From: Voacanga thouarsii
Lineage: Eukaryota > Streptophyta > Magnoliopsida > Gentianales > Apocynaceae
DNA length: 64,000 bases
NCBI GenBank assembly: GCA_026120185.1
Contig: JANUWF010003377.1
Coordinates: 2,429,001-2,493,000, forward strand
Direction of reading: 5' to 3'
Each line of letters starts with the position of its first letter. Positions within the stretch are counted from its first letter, which is position 1. Below the pieces are notes generated by a model. The model was not told the origin of the DNA, made no database searches, and saw nothing but the letters and a program-made list of their open reading frames with translations. Made by a program: the position numbers and the translations under genes. Shown piece by piece: positions 11,986 to 22,584 of the stretch.

Positions 11986-13670
11986 GGTGTTTTACAATAT
12001 CTAATTGGAAAATGAGCTTGATTTAAGTTGGAATAAAGAATGAGTAATGGAGAAAAGAATAGTTTGCAATAAAGTTTTAATTTGAGTCAGAAATTCATAA
12101 AGGTTTACTTAATGATCTTGTTTGATTGTTTTGGAAAGTATTTATATGTATTACTTTTGATTGTTTTAGTTTTTTTATGTAGCTATTCTTGATGTGATTC
12201 TCAGTTGGAAAGCAAGGACAAGCACTGAATGTTTTTCCCTCTAATTTGGTCCTTTAGAGCACGGAGATTCAAAGTTTCTATTTTGTTTTGTAATCTTGAT
12301 TTTTTTTGGGTTACTTTTTTATTTTATTTTATTTACTTCTTTGTTGAACAAGACTGTTAAGTTGTCGGCAAAGGTGGAGTTTGGTTGGAAATACAAGTTG
12401 GGGTTCAAGAGTACGAGTAAAATTCTTTTCCCAAGGAATTTTTTCCCCCTTATTTAGTTCTTTACCACTGGGAGATTCAAAGGTTTCGATTTTGTTTTGT
12501 AATTCTGAATTTTTTTTCTTTGTTTGGTTTTGTTTTGTTTTTTGTTTTTGTTTTTTTGTTTTTTTTTTGTTTTTTTTTTTTTGGCACCGTTTTCTGTATG
12601 TTACTTGTGTCAAAATTTCATGAAGTTCCAAAGCTAGCAGAATTGCTAGAGTAGAATGAAATTTTCAAATTTATCAGTCCAAAATACTAACAAATAATGT
12701 ATGCTAATCTCTATTCTTCTCTTGGCTGGAATTCTCTTATTTCCCAATCTCAGTTCCTCAATTTGTAAGTATTGCAGTTCTTGTTTATGTATTTCTACTT
12801 ATAATTGAGGCTCTACTTTCTGATTGAGATGCTTTCTTGTGTAGCTTCATTTTTTATGAATTTTAACATTCTTGAGTTTGACACTGTTGGGAAAAAGTTG
12901 AGATCTTTTTGTTGTCTTCTACCTTTGACTTGGTTTATCGTCGTTTTTCTAAAAATTGTAGATTTGGCTCACAAGTTTATTGCTAGGTATAGTCGAGACT
13001 TTATTTTTTTCCGATTTCTTTTATCCCTTATAGGATTTTAATATACATGAATTTTTTGCAGAATAGGTTAAATATATTTAGTATGATCTTGATTGACCAC
13101 TATAATGGGCCTTGAGAGTATTCATTTACTTGAATCCTATCATAGCTTTTACAAAATTGAGGAGGGGAATGTGTTGTATGGTTTTGTTAGACTTCAACTT
13201 GAATAACCCTTACAAAATTGAGGAGGGAAGAATGAGTTATAGATGGAATTTATTGAAGCAATGATATTATTGTAGCCATGTACAATAAGATCATGGAACA
13301 TTTTGAATCAACCTTGGCTTTTGTTGGCATTCTGTGGCGTACTTTTTCTAATATCGACATTGATGAGCTACAAAAATCCTTTTTAACTTCCCTAATCAAT
13401 GATCTAGATAATACAACTCTTTGTATTCCATTATTATGGTGAAAAGGGGAGTGAATAGTTCGTATTTGGACAGGTACAAGAAGAGGAGGAACTAAAGGAA
13501 GGAGAAGAAAAGACTGAGGTAACGCTTTCAACTAATATGGTCATTATATTTTGTTTTAATATTCCAGATAGAGTATTTTTGGTTAATTGCACTAATGATG
13601 ATCATCTTTATTTGGCTTCTAGGGAGAAAAGAAAATGACCAATAAATAAATAAATAAAACTGACAAATAT
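11986..13670. other. Anonymous sequence with a diverged local duplication
   Basis: No gene recognised. Two segments at about 12227-12310 and 12440-12525 resemble each other: TTTAG..CTTTA..., GAGATTCAAAG, then TTTTGTTTTGTAAT followed by a T-run. They look like an old local duplication. A T-rich, G-interrupted tract (12505-12585) is low complexity. The frames at 12805-13041 and 13250-13531 show no family signature. Confidence 0.45.
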
Positions 13671-14552
13671 TGTGTTGGAATATATGACATCTAAACTAGT
13701 TTATCTGATGTAATTATCGAATTTATTAATAAAAAAAATAAACAAAATTTGTTTGTGAATTTATATTTTATTTGTGCACAATTTTCATTTGGATAGGACC
13801 CATTGTGTTTAAGTAAGTGATTCATGTGAATGGTAGTCTTTCACAGTGAGGTATGGATCACGGGTTACTTAACATATAAATATTTGTTCTTAATCAATTA
13901 ATGAAAATGGAAATCTCATCGTGTATAAGTTATTGTGTTATAAATTCCAAATGGGGAATGACTTACCTTTAGCCAGTGAGTAGTCCACTCATTTCATAGC
14001 ATGAGTATATTTCGAATACGTAGAACAGGATCTGTAATAGTGGTTTCCAAAAGTATTATTTGAAAAAAAATCCAAACTATTATTGATACAGCGTAGACTA
14101 ATACTCTACTGCTTAAGTATGAGTTGGTAGTCTGACGAAATTAGAAGTATATATTTTGATATACTGTAGTTGAGGTTTTTTCGTAGAATCAATATACTTG
14201 TATGTTAGGTATATGCGACTAATTAGTTAAAACAGACTTGTACAAGATAGCTTCTACACTATATCACCCATTATGACTGTTCAAATGATCCAATTATCCA
14301 GTGCCCTGGGAAACATGACTTGGATGTTTACTTTAGGGTAACTCCCTTGAAAAGTGGAAACATTCCAAGAGTGCGGATCATTGGACTAGAGGTCTAAAGA
14401 TAGTAGATGTCTATTAGAGGGGTGTTAGTACACTTTTCCTCTTTAATTGTTCGGCGATGCATAGAGGGATATTTTAGTCATTATATCTGTAGGTCGAAAA
14501 CTTTGCTAACGCAGTATTGTCATAGGGGTCAATATTTCCTTATGGTGATATT
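13671..14552. other. Uncharacterised repeat-like sequence into which the LINE inserted
   Basis: This non-coding stretch begins TGTTGGAATATATGACATC. It lies immediately left of the LINE target duplication. Similar non-coding sequence resumes to the right of the LINE at 20345. The base composition and lack of open frames suggest a non-autonomous retroelement interrupted by the LINE, but I could not find matching terminal repeats. Confidence 0.3.
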
Positions 14553-14570
14553 AAGAATTATTTAAAAATA
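14553..14570. repeat. Left target-site duplication of the LINE
   Basis: AAGAATTATTTAAAAATA is matched by AAGAATTATTGAAAATATA at 20327-20345. The first ten bases are identical and the AT-rich remainder is slightly diverged. Confidence 0.7.
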
Positions 14571-14626
14571 TATGATTATAGACAAAGTTTCTGAATTAAA
14601 TTTTGTCACCGGATTCTCTCTAATCA

Positions 14627-16156
14627 ATGGCGGCTCCTCCCCAGCCGGAACGCTCGTTCGTCTCTCTCTTCACCAGCCCTCAATCTGAATCTGCCATTAT
14701 ACCAGTGTCCCTCCATAAGGCAGAACCTGCATTGTCTTTCACAAAAGAAGAACTTTTGCAATTGTCTGTTCCTCTCAGGTTTGCCCTGATTAGGAAATTT
14801 TCGCGTTGCCGGCCTCCCTTAGAGAAGTTACGGAAAGATTTTCATACTATTGGACTCAAGGGAGAGGTCACGATTGGTGTGCTTGATTACTCTCATATTT
14901 TGATCCGTCCGGCCTTAGAGGAGGATTGCATCAGACTGCGGATGAAGCGGACATGGTATCTGTCTGGTGTACCAATGAAGGTCCATAAATGGACGCCTGA
15001 GTTCCGAGTTACTGAGGACCCATCGGTGGTTCCGATTTGGATTTCTTTGGAGCATCTTCCCCTGCAGTTTTTCAGTAAAAATGTGTTGTTTTCAATAGCC
15101 TCTTCTGTTGGGAAGCCTCTAAAATTGGATGATGCAATGGCTTTGATGTCCAGACCTAGTGTGGCTAGAGTCTGTGTGGAGATCGATTTACTCAAACCAA
15201 GGGCAAATCGTATTTGGTTGGATACAGATGGTGATGGTTTTTACCAGAAAATTGAGTATGAGAATCTGCCTGTTTATTGCTCTAAATGCAGGCGATTGGG
15301 ACATGACTGTTCTGCGACTACTGCATCGGTGGCTCAGCCTGTTGCCTCTGTCGTGCCCGAAAAATTGCCTCCCAAAAAGCTGCAGCAGCGTTGGACTCCA
15401 AAGAAGCAACCTAAAACATCTGCAGCTGGCCCTTCTGAGACTATTGGTCTGGTATCCAATTTGCCCAATCCAACTGGGGTTGTCTCTGTTGCACCTGTTT
15501 TTCCTGTTAACATTGAGCCTTCTACGGCAGCATGTTTGTCGTCTATAGTAGAAGAGAAATCTTCTCTTGCTGTTAGGGTTTATCTGTCTTCATCTGTGGT
15601 TTTGCCAGCATCTAGGGTTTCGCCTAGTATTAGGGTTTCATCCCCTTCTGTACCTGATTTAAGGGTTTCATCCCCTCCTGCACCTAAAATTCTGGTTTTA
15701 TGCCCTCCTGCTCCTGATGTTAAGGTTTCATCCCCACCTGCTCCTGAAGCCAGAGTCTCTCCCTCTTCTGCTGCTGGGGTTTCTGCTCAACATACTGTGG
15801 CTTCTAGGCCGTTGCCCTCCATTGTTATTGATTTAACAAGCTTTTAGTAAGAAACTCCTATTTCTGAACTACTACAAGGGGTTTCTGCTTTGCCTAAGCC
15901 TATTCAATCTAAAGATGATCACTCTGGGGCTCGATCAACATAGTCGTCCTTCGATGAGGGCTATTGTTCTGACTTGGGGAGGCCTGGTGATCTCAGGCCG
16001 GAGTTTGCAGAGGAATTACGTCTGCATGTTGGGGTGCTACAGGCCCAGAGAGCTAAGGCTGCTAAAATTGTCGCTGTTAGCACCCGTCCTCCAAGGAGAC
16101 AACCAGGAAGGAGGGTAAAGACTTCTATTTTGTCCAATAAACCAACTTCTCAATGA
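14627..16156 (+). pseudogene. LINE ORF1 (DUF4283 and zinc-knuckle nucleic-acid-binding protein)
   Basis: The ATG at 14627 opens a 406-codon frame. Residues ~45-185 form a DUF4283 domain, recognisable from LRFALIRKFSRCRPPLEKLR, then WTPEFRVTEDPSVVPIWI and LPLQFFSKNVLFSIAS. A CSKCRRLGHDC zinc knuckle at ~218-228 has shifted cysteine spacing compared with the usual CX2CX4HX4C. The C-terminal half is proline-rich with a five-fold 10-residue repeat. The frame is interrupted by a TAG-TAA pair at 15845-15850 and a TAG near 15941. The same frame then continues to a TGA at 16154-16156, overlapping the ORF2 start as ATGA. The ancestral ORF1 was therefore about 509 codons. The protein would coat LINE RNA. 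Confidence 0.88.
15618..15780 (+). repeat. 30-bp coding minisatellite in LINE ORF1
   Basis: Five tandem 10-codon units encode the pattern RVSSPSVPDL, RVSSPPAPKI, LVLCPPAPDV, KVSSPPAPEA and RVSPSSAAGV. The unit is in frame and repeats an SSPPAP core. Confidence 0.85.
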
Positions 16157-19100
16157 TTAATTTCTTAATTTGGAATATTAGGGGATTAGCCGATCATATG
16201 TCTTTACGTCATCTGAAGATGTTAATCAAGAAATACAATTTAGCTTTTCTGGTTATTATTGAGCCGCTTCTTGATGTTAGCCAAATTGGAGCTTATGCTT
16301 ATCGCATTGGGTTTGAACGATTTGCAAATTCTTGGTCTGGGAAGATGTGGATTTTTTGGAAGGATGTTATCCCTTTGGAATTAGCTGGAGTTTCAGATCA
16401 TTTTTTTACTATTGCTGCTACTTTATTTGGCAATTTTAAGACTTCTTGCTCTTTTGTTTATGTGCCCTGTACTTGGGCTGCTCGGGTCATTCTTTGCGAG
16501 CAGCTTTCTTCTATTTCTTCGACTATGCAGGAGCCTTGGTTAGTAGCAGGTGACTTTAATATCATTGCGAATGCATCAGAATATGCTGGCTCAGGACAGC
16601 CTTCTATTCTGGCTATCTCTGATTTTGTTGAGTTTAGGCAGTCTTATGGGCTGGAGGATTGTCCCTTTTCTGGCTCGAGGTTTACTTGGGTTCGGGATGG
16701 GGAGAGACCTTGCAGAGAGCGGCTGTATATGGTCATGCTAAATCAGAGCTGGGGTTATCTTTTTCATTCTACGCACGTTAAACATCTATCTAAGACGAGT
16801 TCTAATCATTGCCCCTTGCTTGTTTCAGTTGACTTATTGCCTCCATCTACATTTCCAAAGCCATTTAAATTCCTTTCAATGTGGATTTTGCATTCTAATT
16901 TTTTAAAGGTAGTTAAAGAGGCTTGGGAGGTTGAGGTCTTTGGAGATGGCATGCAAATATTGCAGCAGAAATTAAAAAGGCTTAAGTCTATTTTAAAGGC
17001 GTGGAGCCGGGATACTTTTGGCAATATTTTTGAAGCACTAGATCACTGGGAGGATGAGGTTACTAGGGCAGAGCTTGTTTTTTAGGCATCTTCCACTGAG
17101 CTAAATCGCATGACTTTACATGAGGTTAAAGCCAAATATGCTTTCTATTTAAAATCAGAAGAGTTTTATTGGAGGGATAAAGCTAGAATTAAATGGCTTT
17201 AGGAAGTTGATGAAAATACGAAGTTCTTTCAAAGCTATTGCCGATCAAAACAAAACCAGATTTTGGTTTCTCAAATTCATGATTCCTCTGATGCTTTGAT
17301 TATGGATCAGCAGATGATTGGGACTGAAGCTGAGAATTTCTTCCGTAATCTTCTAGCCCCTTCTCACAGCTCTCCTATGCAGATTGATGATTCACTCTTT
17401 AACTTCATTCCAGAAATCATTTCCTCGACTGACAATTCTTGCCTTTCATCTCTGCCTTCTCTTGAAGAGGTAAAGCTAGCTATTTTTTATCTTGACAAAA
17501 ATAGTGCCCCTGGAGCTTATGGCTTTACAGGAGTTTTTTTTCCAGCATTGCTGGGATATCATTGGCACTACGGTAGTAGCAGCAGTCCGAGATTTCTTTT
17601 CTGGAGTTCCTATGCCTAGGTCCTTCACAAGCACTCTTCTTATACTTATTCCAAAAAAAGCCAAATTTCCACACTTTCGCTGATTTCCATCCTATCAGCC
17701 TTTGTACTTTTTTCAATAAAGTTATTACTAAGGTCTTGGCAAATAGGATGACTCCTTTGATGAACAAGATTATTTCTCCAAACCAGACGGGATTTCTTAA
17801 AGGCAAGAGTATTATAGATAGTATTTGTCTAGCTCAGGAGATGGTGCATTCTATTGATCGGAAAGCCCATGGTGAAAATCTCATTTTGAAGCTGGATATG
17901 GCTAAAGCTTTTGATCGTGTCTCTTGGAGGGCTTTGAAGCTGGTTTTTCTTAAATTTGGTTTTACTCAGCATTTTATAGGTCTTATTCATAATGTCCTAT
18001 CAAACTGCTGGTTTTCTATTTTGTTGAATGGGCAACAAGTTGGTTTTTTCATGTCTACTCAGGGAGTACGACAAGGAGACCCTCTCTCTCCTTATTTGTT
18101 TATTTTATCCCAAGAAATTTTGTCAAGAGGACTCAATGCTTATCTTTCTTTTGGTTTTCTTGCTCCGTATTCTTTGCCTGCAAGTTTCTTTCCAATAGCT
18201 CACTTGAGTTATGCAGATGACACTATTCTTTTCACCACTGTTGGAAATCAAAATTTAAAAAATCTTGCTACTTTTATTAGTTCTTATGAAGCAGCTAAGA
18301 GCTCGTTTTATGTTTCTTCTAAAACATAGATGAGTCGTATCTCTCTTGTTCAAAGAATTCTTGGTTTTTCTTGGAATGCTCTACGATTTAAATATTTAGG
18401 TTGCCCTATTTTTAAGGAAAGAAACAAGAGGTGTCATTACCAACCTTTGGTGGATACTATTATTACTAAAGTGCATGGTTGGAGATATAAGACCTTCAGC
18501 TTTGGTGGCCGCCTCGTTTTGATTAAAACAATTTTATCATCTATTCCTCTTCATATTTTGCAGGCCCTATCTCCGCCCCCTCAAGTTTTTAGAGATATTG
18601 CTAAGTATATGGAAAATTTTCTTTGGGGTTCTAGTGATTATGGATTGCGGAGACATTGGCGTAATTGGTCTTCACTATGCTATCCAGTTGGGGAAAACAG
18701 ACTTGGCCTACGCTCCTTGTAGGATTTTTCAACAGCCTTTGCTTACAAAGCTTGGTGGAACTTTCGACTACAGGAATCCTTTTGGGCAAAACTCATGTGG
18801 GCTAAGTATAACTCCTCTTCGTTGCATCCGAGTCTACTCAAGGCTAAGGCTAGTTCATCTCTCACTTGGCGTCGGATTTGTGGAGTTATTACCACGATGG
18901 AGGAACATATCTGCTTCATTCAAGCTGCTTCAAATATTTCTTTTTGGTACAATTCATGGTCGGAAGCTGGGAGGCTTGCTGACACCACCACCTATGTTCG
19001 TAACCCTGAGTTGAAATTGCATAGCTTGATAGAATCTGGCTTTTGGCAGGCAGATAAAGTTCTTCAGTTGCTGGATCACAATCAGGCTTGGAAGGTGCTT

Positions 19101-20272
19101 ACAACTTCTCCTCCTGATCTTGATAATGGATCAGATAGGCAGCTTTGGAAACTGACTACATCAGGGGTCTTCACTGTTTCATCAGCTTGGGATTTCTTAA
19201 GGCAAAAGAGACCTTCAAGCATCTTCCTTAAGACTGTTTGGCATTCATTTCTTCCATCAAAATATAAGGTCTTCTTTTGGAAATGTTCAATGGGTTTCTT
19301 CCATTGGATTCTTCGCTTCCTACGCTAGGTATTCAGCAGGTTAGTAGGTGCTCTCTTTGTCTTTTAGACTGTGAATCTCCTCAACATATTTTCATGGACT
19401 GTTCTGCTATTGTTGATGTTTGGAAGCTTGTTGCAAATGTCCTGAACATAGAGGTTGCTTGTGGAAATTTGTATCTCTATATCTCCTCTTGGTGGTTTAA
19501 TTCGGTTGGCTATAGAGATTTTGCTAGAGCTTTCATTACTTCTTTTGTATGGGAGATTTGGAGATTCCGAAATGAAATTCTCTATGATGGGGTATCCTTC
19601 ACAGCTGCCCATTTTTGAAAGAAAGTCTTCTCCAATTTGGCTGATATTTCAAGGGTACAGCCTTTATCTCGGCCTTTCTCTTTGCCCCTAGAGCTATCTG
19701 CTTCAATTCAGTGGAAGAGCTCTACAACTCATAATCTCATTCCAGTTGTTTGGCTTAAACCAATGTCGACCAATGTTGTTGTTCTTAATGTTGATGGGGC
19801 TTCCAAAGGAAACCTAGGAATGTTAGGTATTGGGGGTATTATTCGAGATTCAGCTGGCTATTTCTTATTTACTTTTGCGAGAAATATTGGTATTGGAAAC
19901 AATCAGAAAGCGGAGACTATGGCACTACTTCAGGGGCTTCGTTGGTGCTCGTGCCACGGATATCGCACAATTTTGGTACAATCAGACTCTCAAGTTTTGG
20001 TCAATCAGATTAATGGCTCGTTTCCAGAACCTTGGCAATTTTATGAGTCCTTCAGGCATATCCGATTGCTCCTACATAGCTTTGACAGCTGCAATGTAAG
20101 GCATGTTTACCGATAAGGAAACCAAGTAGCTGATGCTTTAGCAAATGTGGCATGTTCTATTGCTTCATCTTATGTATATTCATCTTTTATAGAGCTTCCC
20201 TTAGAAGCTAGGAGTTTTTGTAATCTTGATAGAATGCAGCTCCCTACTATTCGTGTACAGGCTAGAGCCTGA
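16153..20272 (+). pseudogene. LINE ORF2 (endonuclease, reverse transcriptase, RNase H)
   Basis: The N-terminal exonuclease-endonuclease-phosphatase domain runs from FLIWNIRGLADH through VAGDFNIIA and FTWVRDG. Its final catalytic motif reads SNHCPLL where SDHCPLL is normal, an active-site D-to-N change. Reverse transcriptase motifs follow: QTGFLKGKSI, KLDMAKAFDRVSW, GVRQGDPLSPYLF and the catalytic YADD (about 18212). A zinc-binding CSLCLLDCESPQHIFMDC motif lies at 19350-19404. An RNase H domain (NVDGASKGN, AETMALLQGL, QSDSQVLV, GNQVADALAN) closes the protein. Lesions: stops at 17083, about 17200, 18327, 18720, 19616 and 20114, and frame changes near 17540, 17680 and 19290. The start overlaps the stop of ORF1. 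The C-terminal RNase H is typical of one plant L1 lineage. Confidence 0.92.
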
Positions 20273-20326
20273 ACAATCTTTTTCAATTCAATAAAATTAA
20301 GGCTTAATGCCTTTTATAAAGAAAAA

Positions 20327-20345
20327 AAGAATTATTGAAAATATA
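20327..20345. repeat. Right target-site duplication of the LINE
   Basis: This is the right-hand partner of 14553-14570. It follows the A-rich tail directly, as expected for target-primed reverse transcription. Confidence 0.7.
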
Positions 20346-20638
20346 AAATATAACTATTTATATAGCAAGGGTATTTTGATCATTTTAGTAGCCAATGCGA
20401 TGTGTCTTTTGGTTCCCGAAATGGCCCTTAAGTCATGAAAGATTTAGGTTAAGAATGGTCTATTTGGGCTTGTTAATTATTTATTAGGTTGTTTAATAAA
20501 ACTCAGAAAATAAATAATTGAGTTTTATTATTTATGGGTGTTCAAATTCAAGAATAAATAATTTTTCTGGTCTAATTGCATGCTAATGGATTCTCTCTCG
20601 GGTAATGATTCAAATGAATGGAAAATGAATTATAGTGA
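20346..20638. other. Non-coding sequence right of the LINE
   Basis: This is the probable continuation of the element at 13671-14552 interrupted by the LINE. It carries a local inverted pair (AATAAATAATTGAGTTTTATT with nearby complements). No gene is visible. Confidence 0.3.
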
Positions 20639-20968
20639 TCTTTCCTTTTGATTTGCACTATGGGAGCTTTTGATTTCAAATCAAAGAAAAGCAAAGGAAA
20701 GATAGTGCTATTTCTTTTTGTTATGCACTAATGGAGCTTTTGTTTTTTAAATCGAAGTGCTGTTTTTTTTTTTTTTTTTTATGCACTAATGGAGTTTTTT
20801 ATTTTTAAATCAAAGTGCTATTTCCTTTTTTTATGCTCTAGTGGAGCTTTTGAGTTTTAAATCAAAGATCTTTCCTTTTGTTATGCATTAGTGGAGCTTT
20901 TGATTTTTAAATCAAAGAGCTTTCCATTTGTTGTGTACTGGTGGAGCTTTTGATTTTTGAAATCAAAG
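20639..20968. repeat. 50-60-bp minisatellite with palindromic core
   Basis: Six tandem, diverged units follow the pattern CTTTCCTTTTGTTATGCACT, AATGGAGCTTTTGA, TTTTTAAATCAAAGAG. Clear unit starts lie near 20709, 20759, 20818, 20869 and 20919. The core TTTGATTTTTAAATCAAA is an almost perfect palindrome in most units, so each could form a small hairpin. One unit has expanded its T-run to about 20 bases (20763-20782). Confidence 0.85.
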
Positions 20969-21349
20969 AGAAGAAAAGAAATTTAAGAGCACTTGGTTGT
21001 TCATTTCCTGGGAGAGGATTTGGTGGTTCATTTTTAAGAGAGGTCTTGGTTGTTTATTTCCAAAGAGCTCTTGGTTGTTCATAAAAAGATCAAAGAGAAA
21101 GCTTTGTTGAAGTTTTCACCAAAGCTTATCAAAACCCAATCTTCAAGCTTTCACTAGCTGTGCTACAAATACCATTTCTGAAGATTAAAAGATTTGTGTG
21201 AATGAGACGTAGTAGACCTTTACAAGGACGTGATCCACTAGCCTTAAATATCCTTATACAGACATCTACACTAGTGCGAAGAGGGCCATCCAATCAAAGA
21301 GGTAAATTTTTCGTTTTCATAACATGCTTTCATTTTCATAATTTTTGCC
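20969..21349. other. Non-coding stretch with CTTGGTTGTTCATT repeats
   Basis: Four imperfect copies of TTGGTTGTTCATTT (21002, 21029, 21047 and 21070 region) follow the minisatellite. A CT/AAG-rich segment comes next that resembles the leader of a retroelement. No gene is recognised. Confidence 0.4.
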
Positions 21350-21681
21350 ATTTTAAGCCTTCATATTGGGATTGGGAATTAACCAATGAAACCAAACCTA
21401 CATGGGAGAGTTTGAACTGCTTTTTATTCATCTTGAGAAGTCATAACACCCAATTTCTTTAGTATATTTTGTTCAACCCATATTTAACATGAATCTGCAT
21501 GTAGATAATTGATTTTTCTTGAAAAAATGTAGATGTGCAATCCAAAGCAAGTTGAGAAAGAACAATACCAAGAATTTTCCAATAAAATTTTTAATGAGTT
21601 CTTAGATCCATTGATATACACTCGCTTGACCAATGCAGTACTAAACATTTTGCTGGTTTTAAATTTCCAAGCAAAGATGCA

Positions 21682-22584
21682 CACTACAAGAAAAAAGCAA
21701 TTTAGCGACAGATTTTGAGCGTCACTAAAATTGGCATCGCAAATAGCGACGGAATGAAAATCCATCGCTAACAACGATGAATTTGCAATAGAATATGATT
21801 AGCGATGACTTTTAGCGATGACTATTTAATTAATGATTTTTGTAATTAAATTTGCAATTAAGGTTGTCTCTAAATTGAGGGCCACCGAATTTTATTTTTA
21901 AAAAAAAATTAATTAGCCGCGACAGGCCTAACCAGTTCGGCTCAGCAACTGACCCGACCTAACCAGACCCGACTCGTTAGATTTATGAGTTTATGTCAAA
22001 CGCGGGGCTCGAACTCACGTCCTTGTTGTGGGGGAGCATATGCTCCACCACTAGACTATTGATATTTTTGTGTTTTTTATTCTTTATATTAATTATATAG
22101 TATATTTTTTTGCAAATTAGCGATGAATTTATAAGGGATTTACGACGGATTAGTGATGATTAATAAGTCATCGCTAATTACTGACGGATTAGTGATGATA
22201 TTTTAACAATTATTTAGTATTAATAAATAATCACAAATGCCGTAGCTAATCCCTTGCTAATTAGCGAGGGATTATCGACCATAGCTAATTAATCCCTCGC
22301 TATGCTATTTAGAGAGGGATTATCAACCGTCGATAATCTCTCACTAAATAACGAGGGATTAGCTATAGCATTTGAACAATTAATTTAGTATTAGTGTTAA
22401 TTATGTATGTCGTAGTTAATCCCTCGTTAATTAGCAATGAATTAGCAACTGTTAAGAAACCCTCACTAATTAGCGAGGGATTAGTTACGGCTATATGACA
22501 AATTTAAAAAAAAAATAAATTTAAATTGAAAATTTTGTTTGCCTTCGCTAATTTTCGTCGCTAAAGTGCAGTTCTTTTGTAGTG
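21682..22584. mobile_element. 903-bp non-autonomous CACTA element in an HSP90 pseudogene intron
   Basis: It begins CACTACAAGAAAAAAG and ends CTTTTGTAGTG, perfect CACTA termini in inverted orientation. GCA flanks both sides (21679-21681 and 22585-22587), the 3-bp target duplication of this superfamily. The subterminal regions hold many GCGAGGGATTA, TAGCGACGG and complementary motifs. It contains no transposase. It lies in the intron between HSP90-like blocks 2 and 3, and carries a tRNA-like segment at about 21999-22056. Confidence 0.95.
21999..22056 (-). repeat. tRNA-like (SINE-head) sequence inside the CACTA element
   Basis: On the minus strand the sequence reads TAGTCTAGTGGTGGAGCATA, resembling a box A region. 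It continues about 30 bases later with GAGTTCGAGCCCCGCG, a good match to box B (GGTTCGANNCC). The spacing suits a tRNA-derived promoter. No cloverleaf with a clean acceptor stem is evident, so this is a relic such as a SINE head and not a tRNA gene. Confidence 0.5.

Larger units (their letters stand above)
14571..20328 (+). mobile_element. Full-length L1-type LINE retrotransposon (inactive)
   Basis: The element has the plant L1 layout: a short 5' leader; ORF1 with a DUF4283 domain and a zinc knuckle-like motif; ORF2 with endonuclease, reverse transcriptase, zinc-binding and RNase H domains; and a short 3' end with AATAAA (20290) and an A-rich tail (20321-20328). It is flanked by AAGAATTATTTAAAAATA (14553-14570) and AAGAATTATTGAAAATATA (20327-20345), a target-site duplication whose first ten bases are identical and whose remainder has drifted. 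This makes the copy essentially full length at 5.75 kb. ORF2 has several stops and at least three frameshifts, so it is dead. The drift of the duplication suggests an old insertion. Confidence 0.92.

Noticed and set aside
12805..13041. 78-codon hydrophobic open frame
   Set aside because: No family signature, no supporting gene structure, and hydrophobicity is expected from T-rich DNA.
15550..15740. TTTAGGG-like telomeric words
   Set aside because: The AGGGTTT words arise from the RVS codons of the ORF1 tandem repeat and are not a telomeric array.
21999..22056. A functional tRNA gene on the minus strand
   Set aside because: Box-like motifs are present but no complete acceptor stem or cloverleaf could be drawn.
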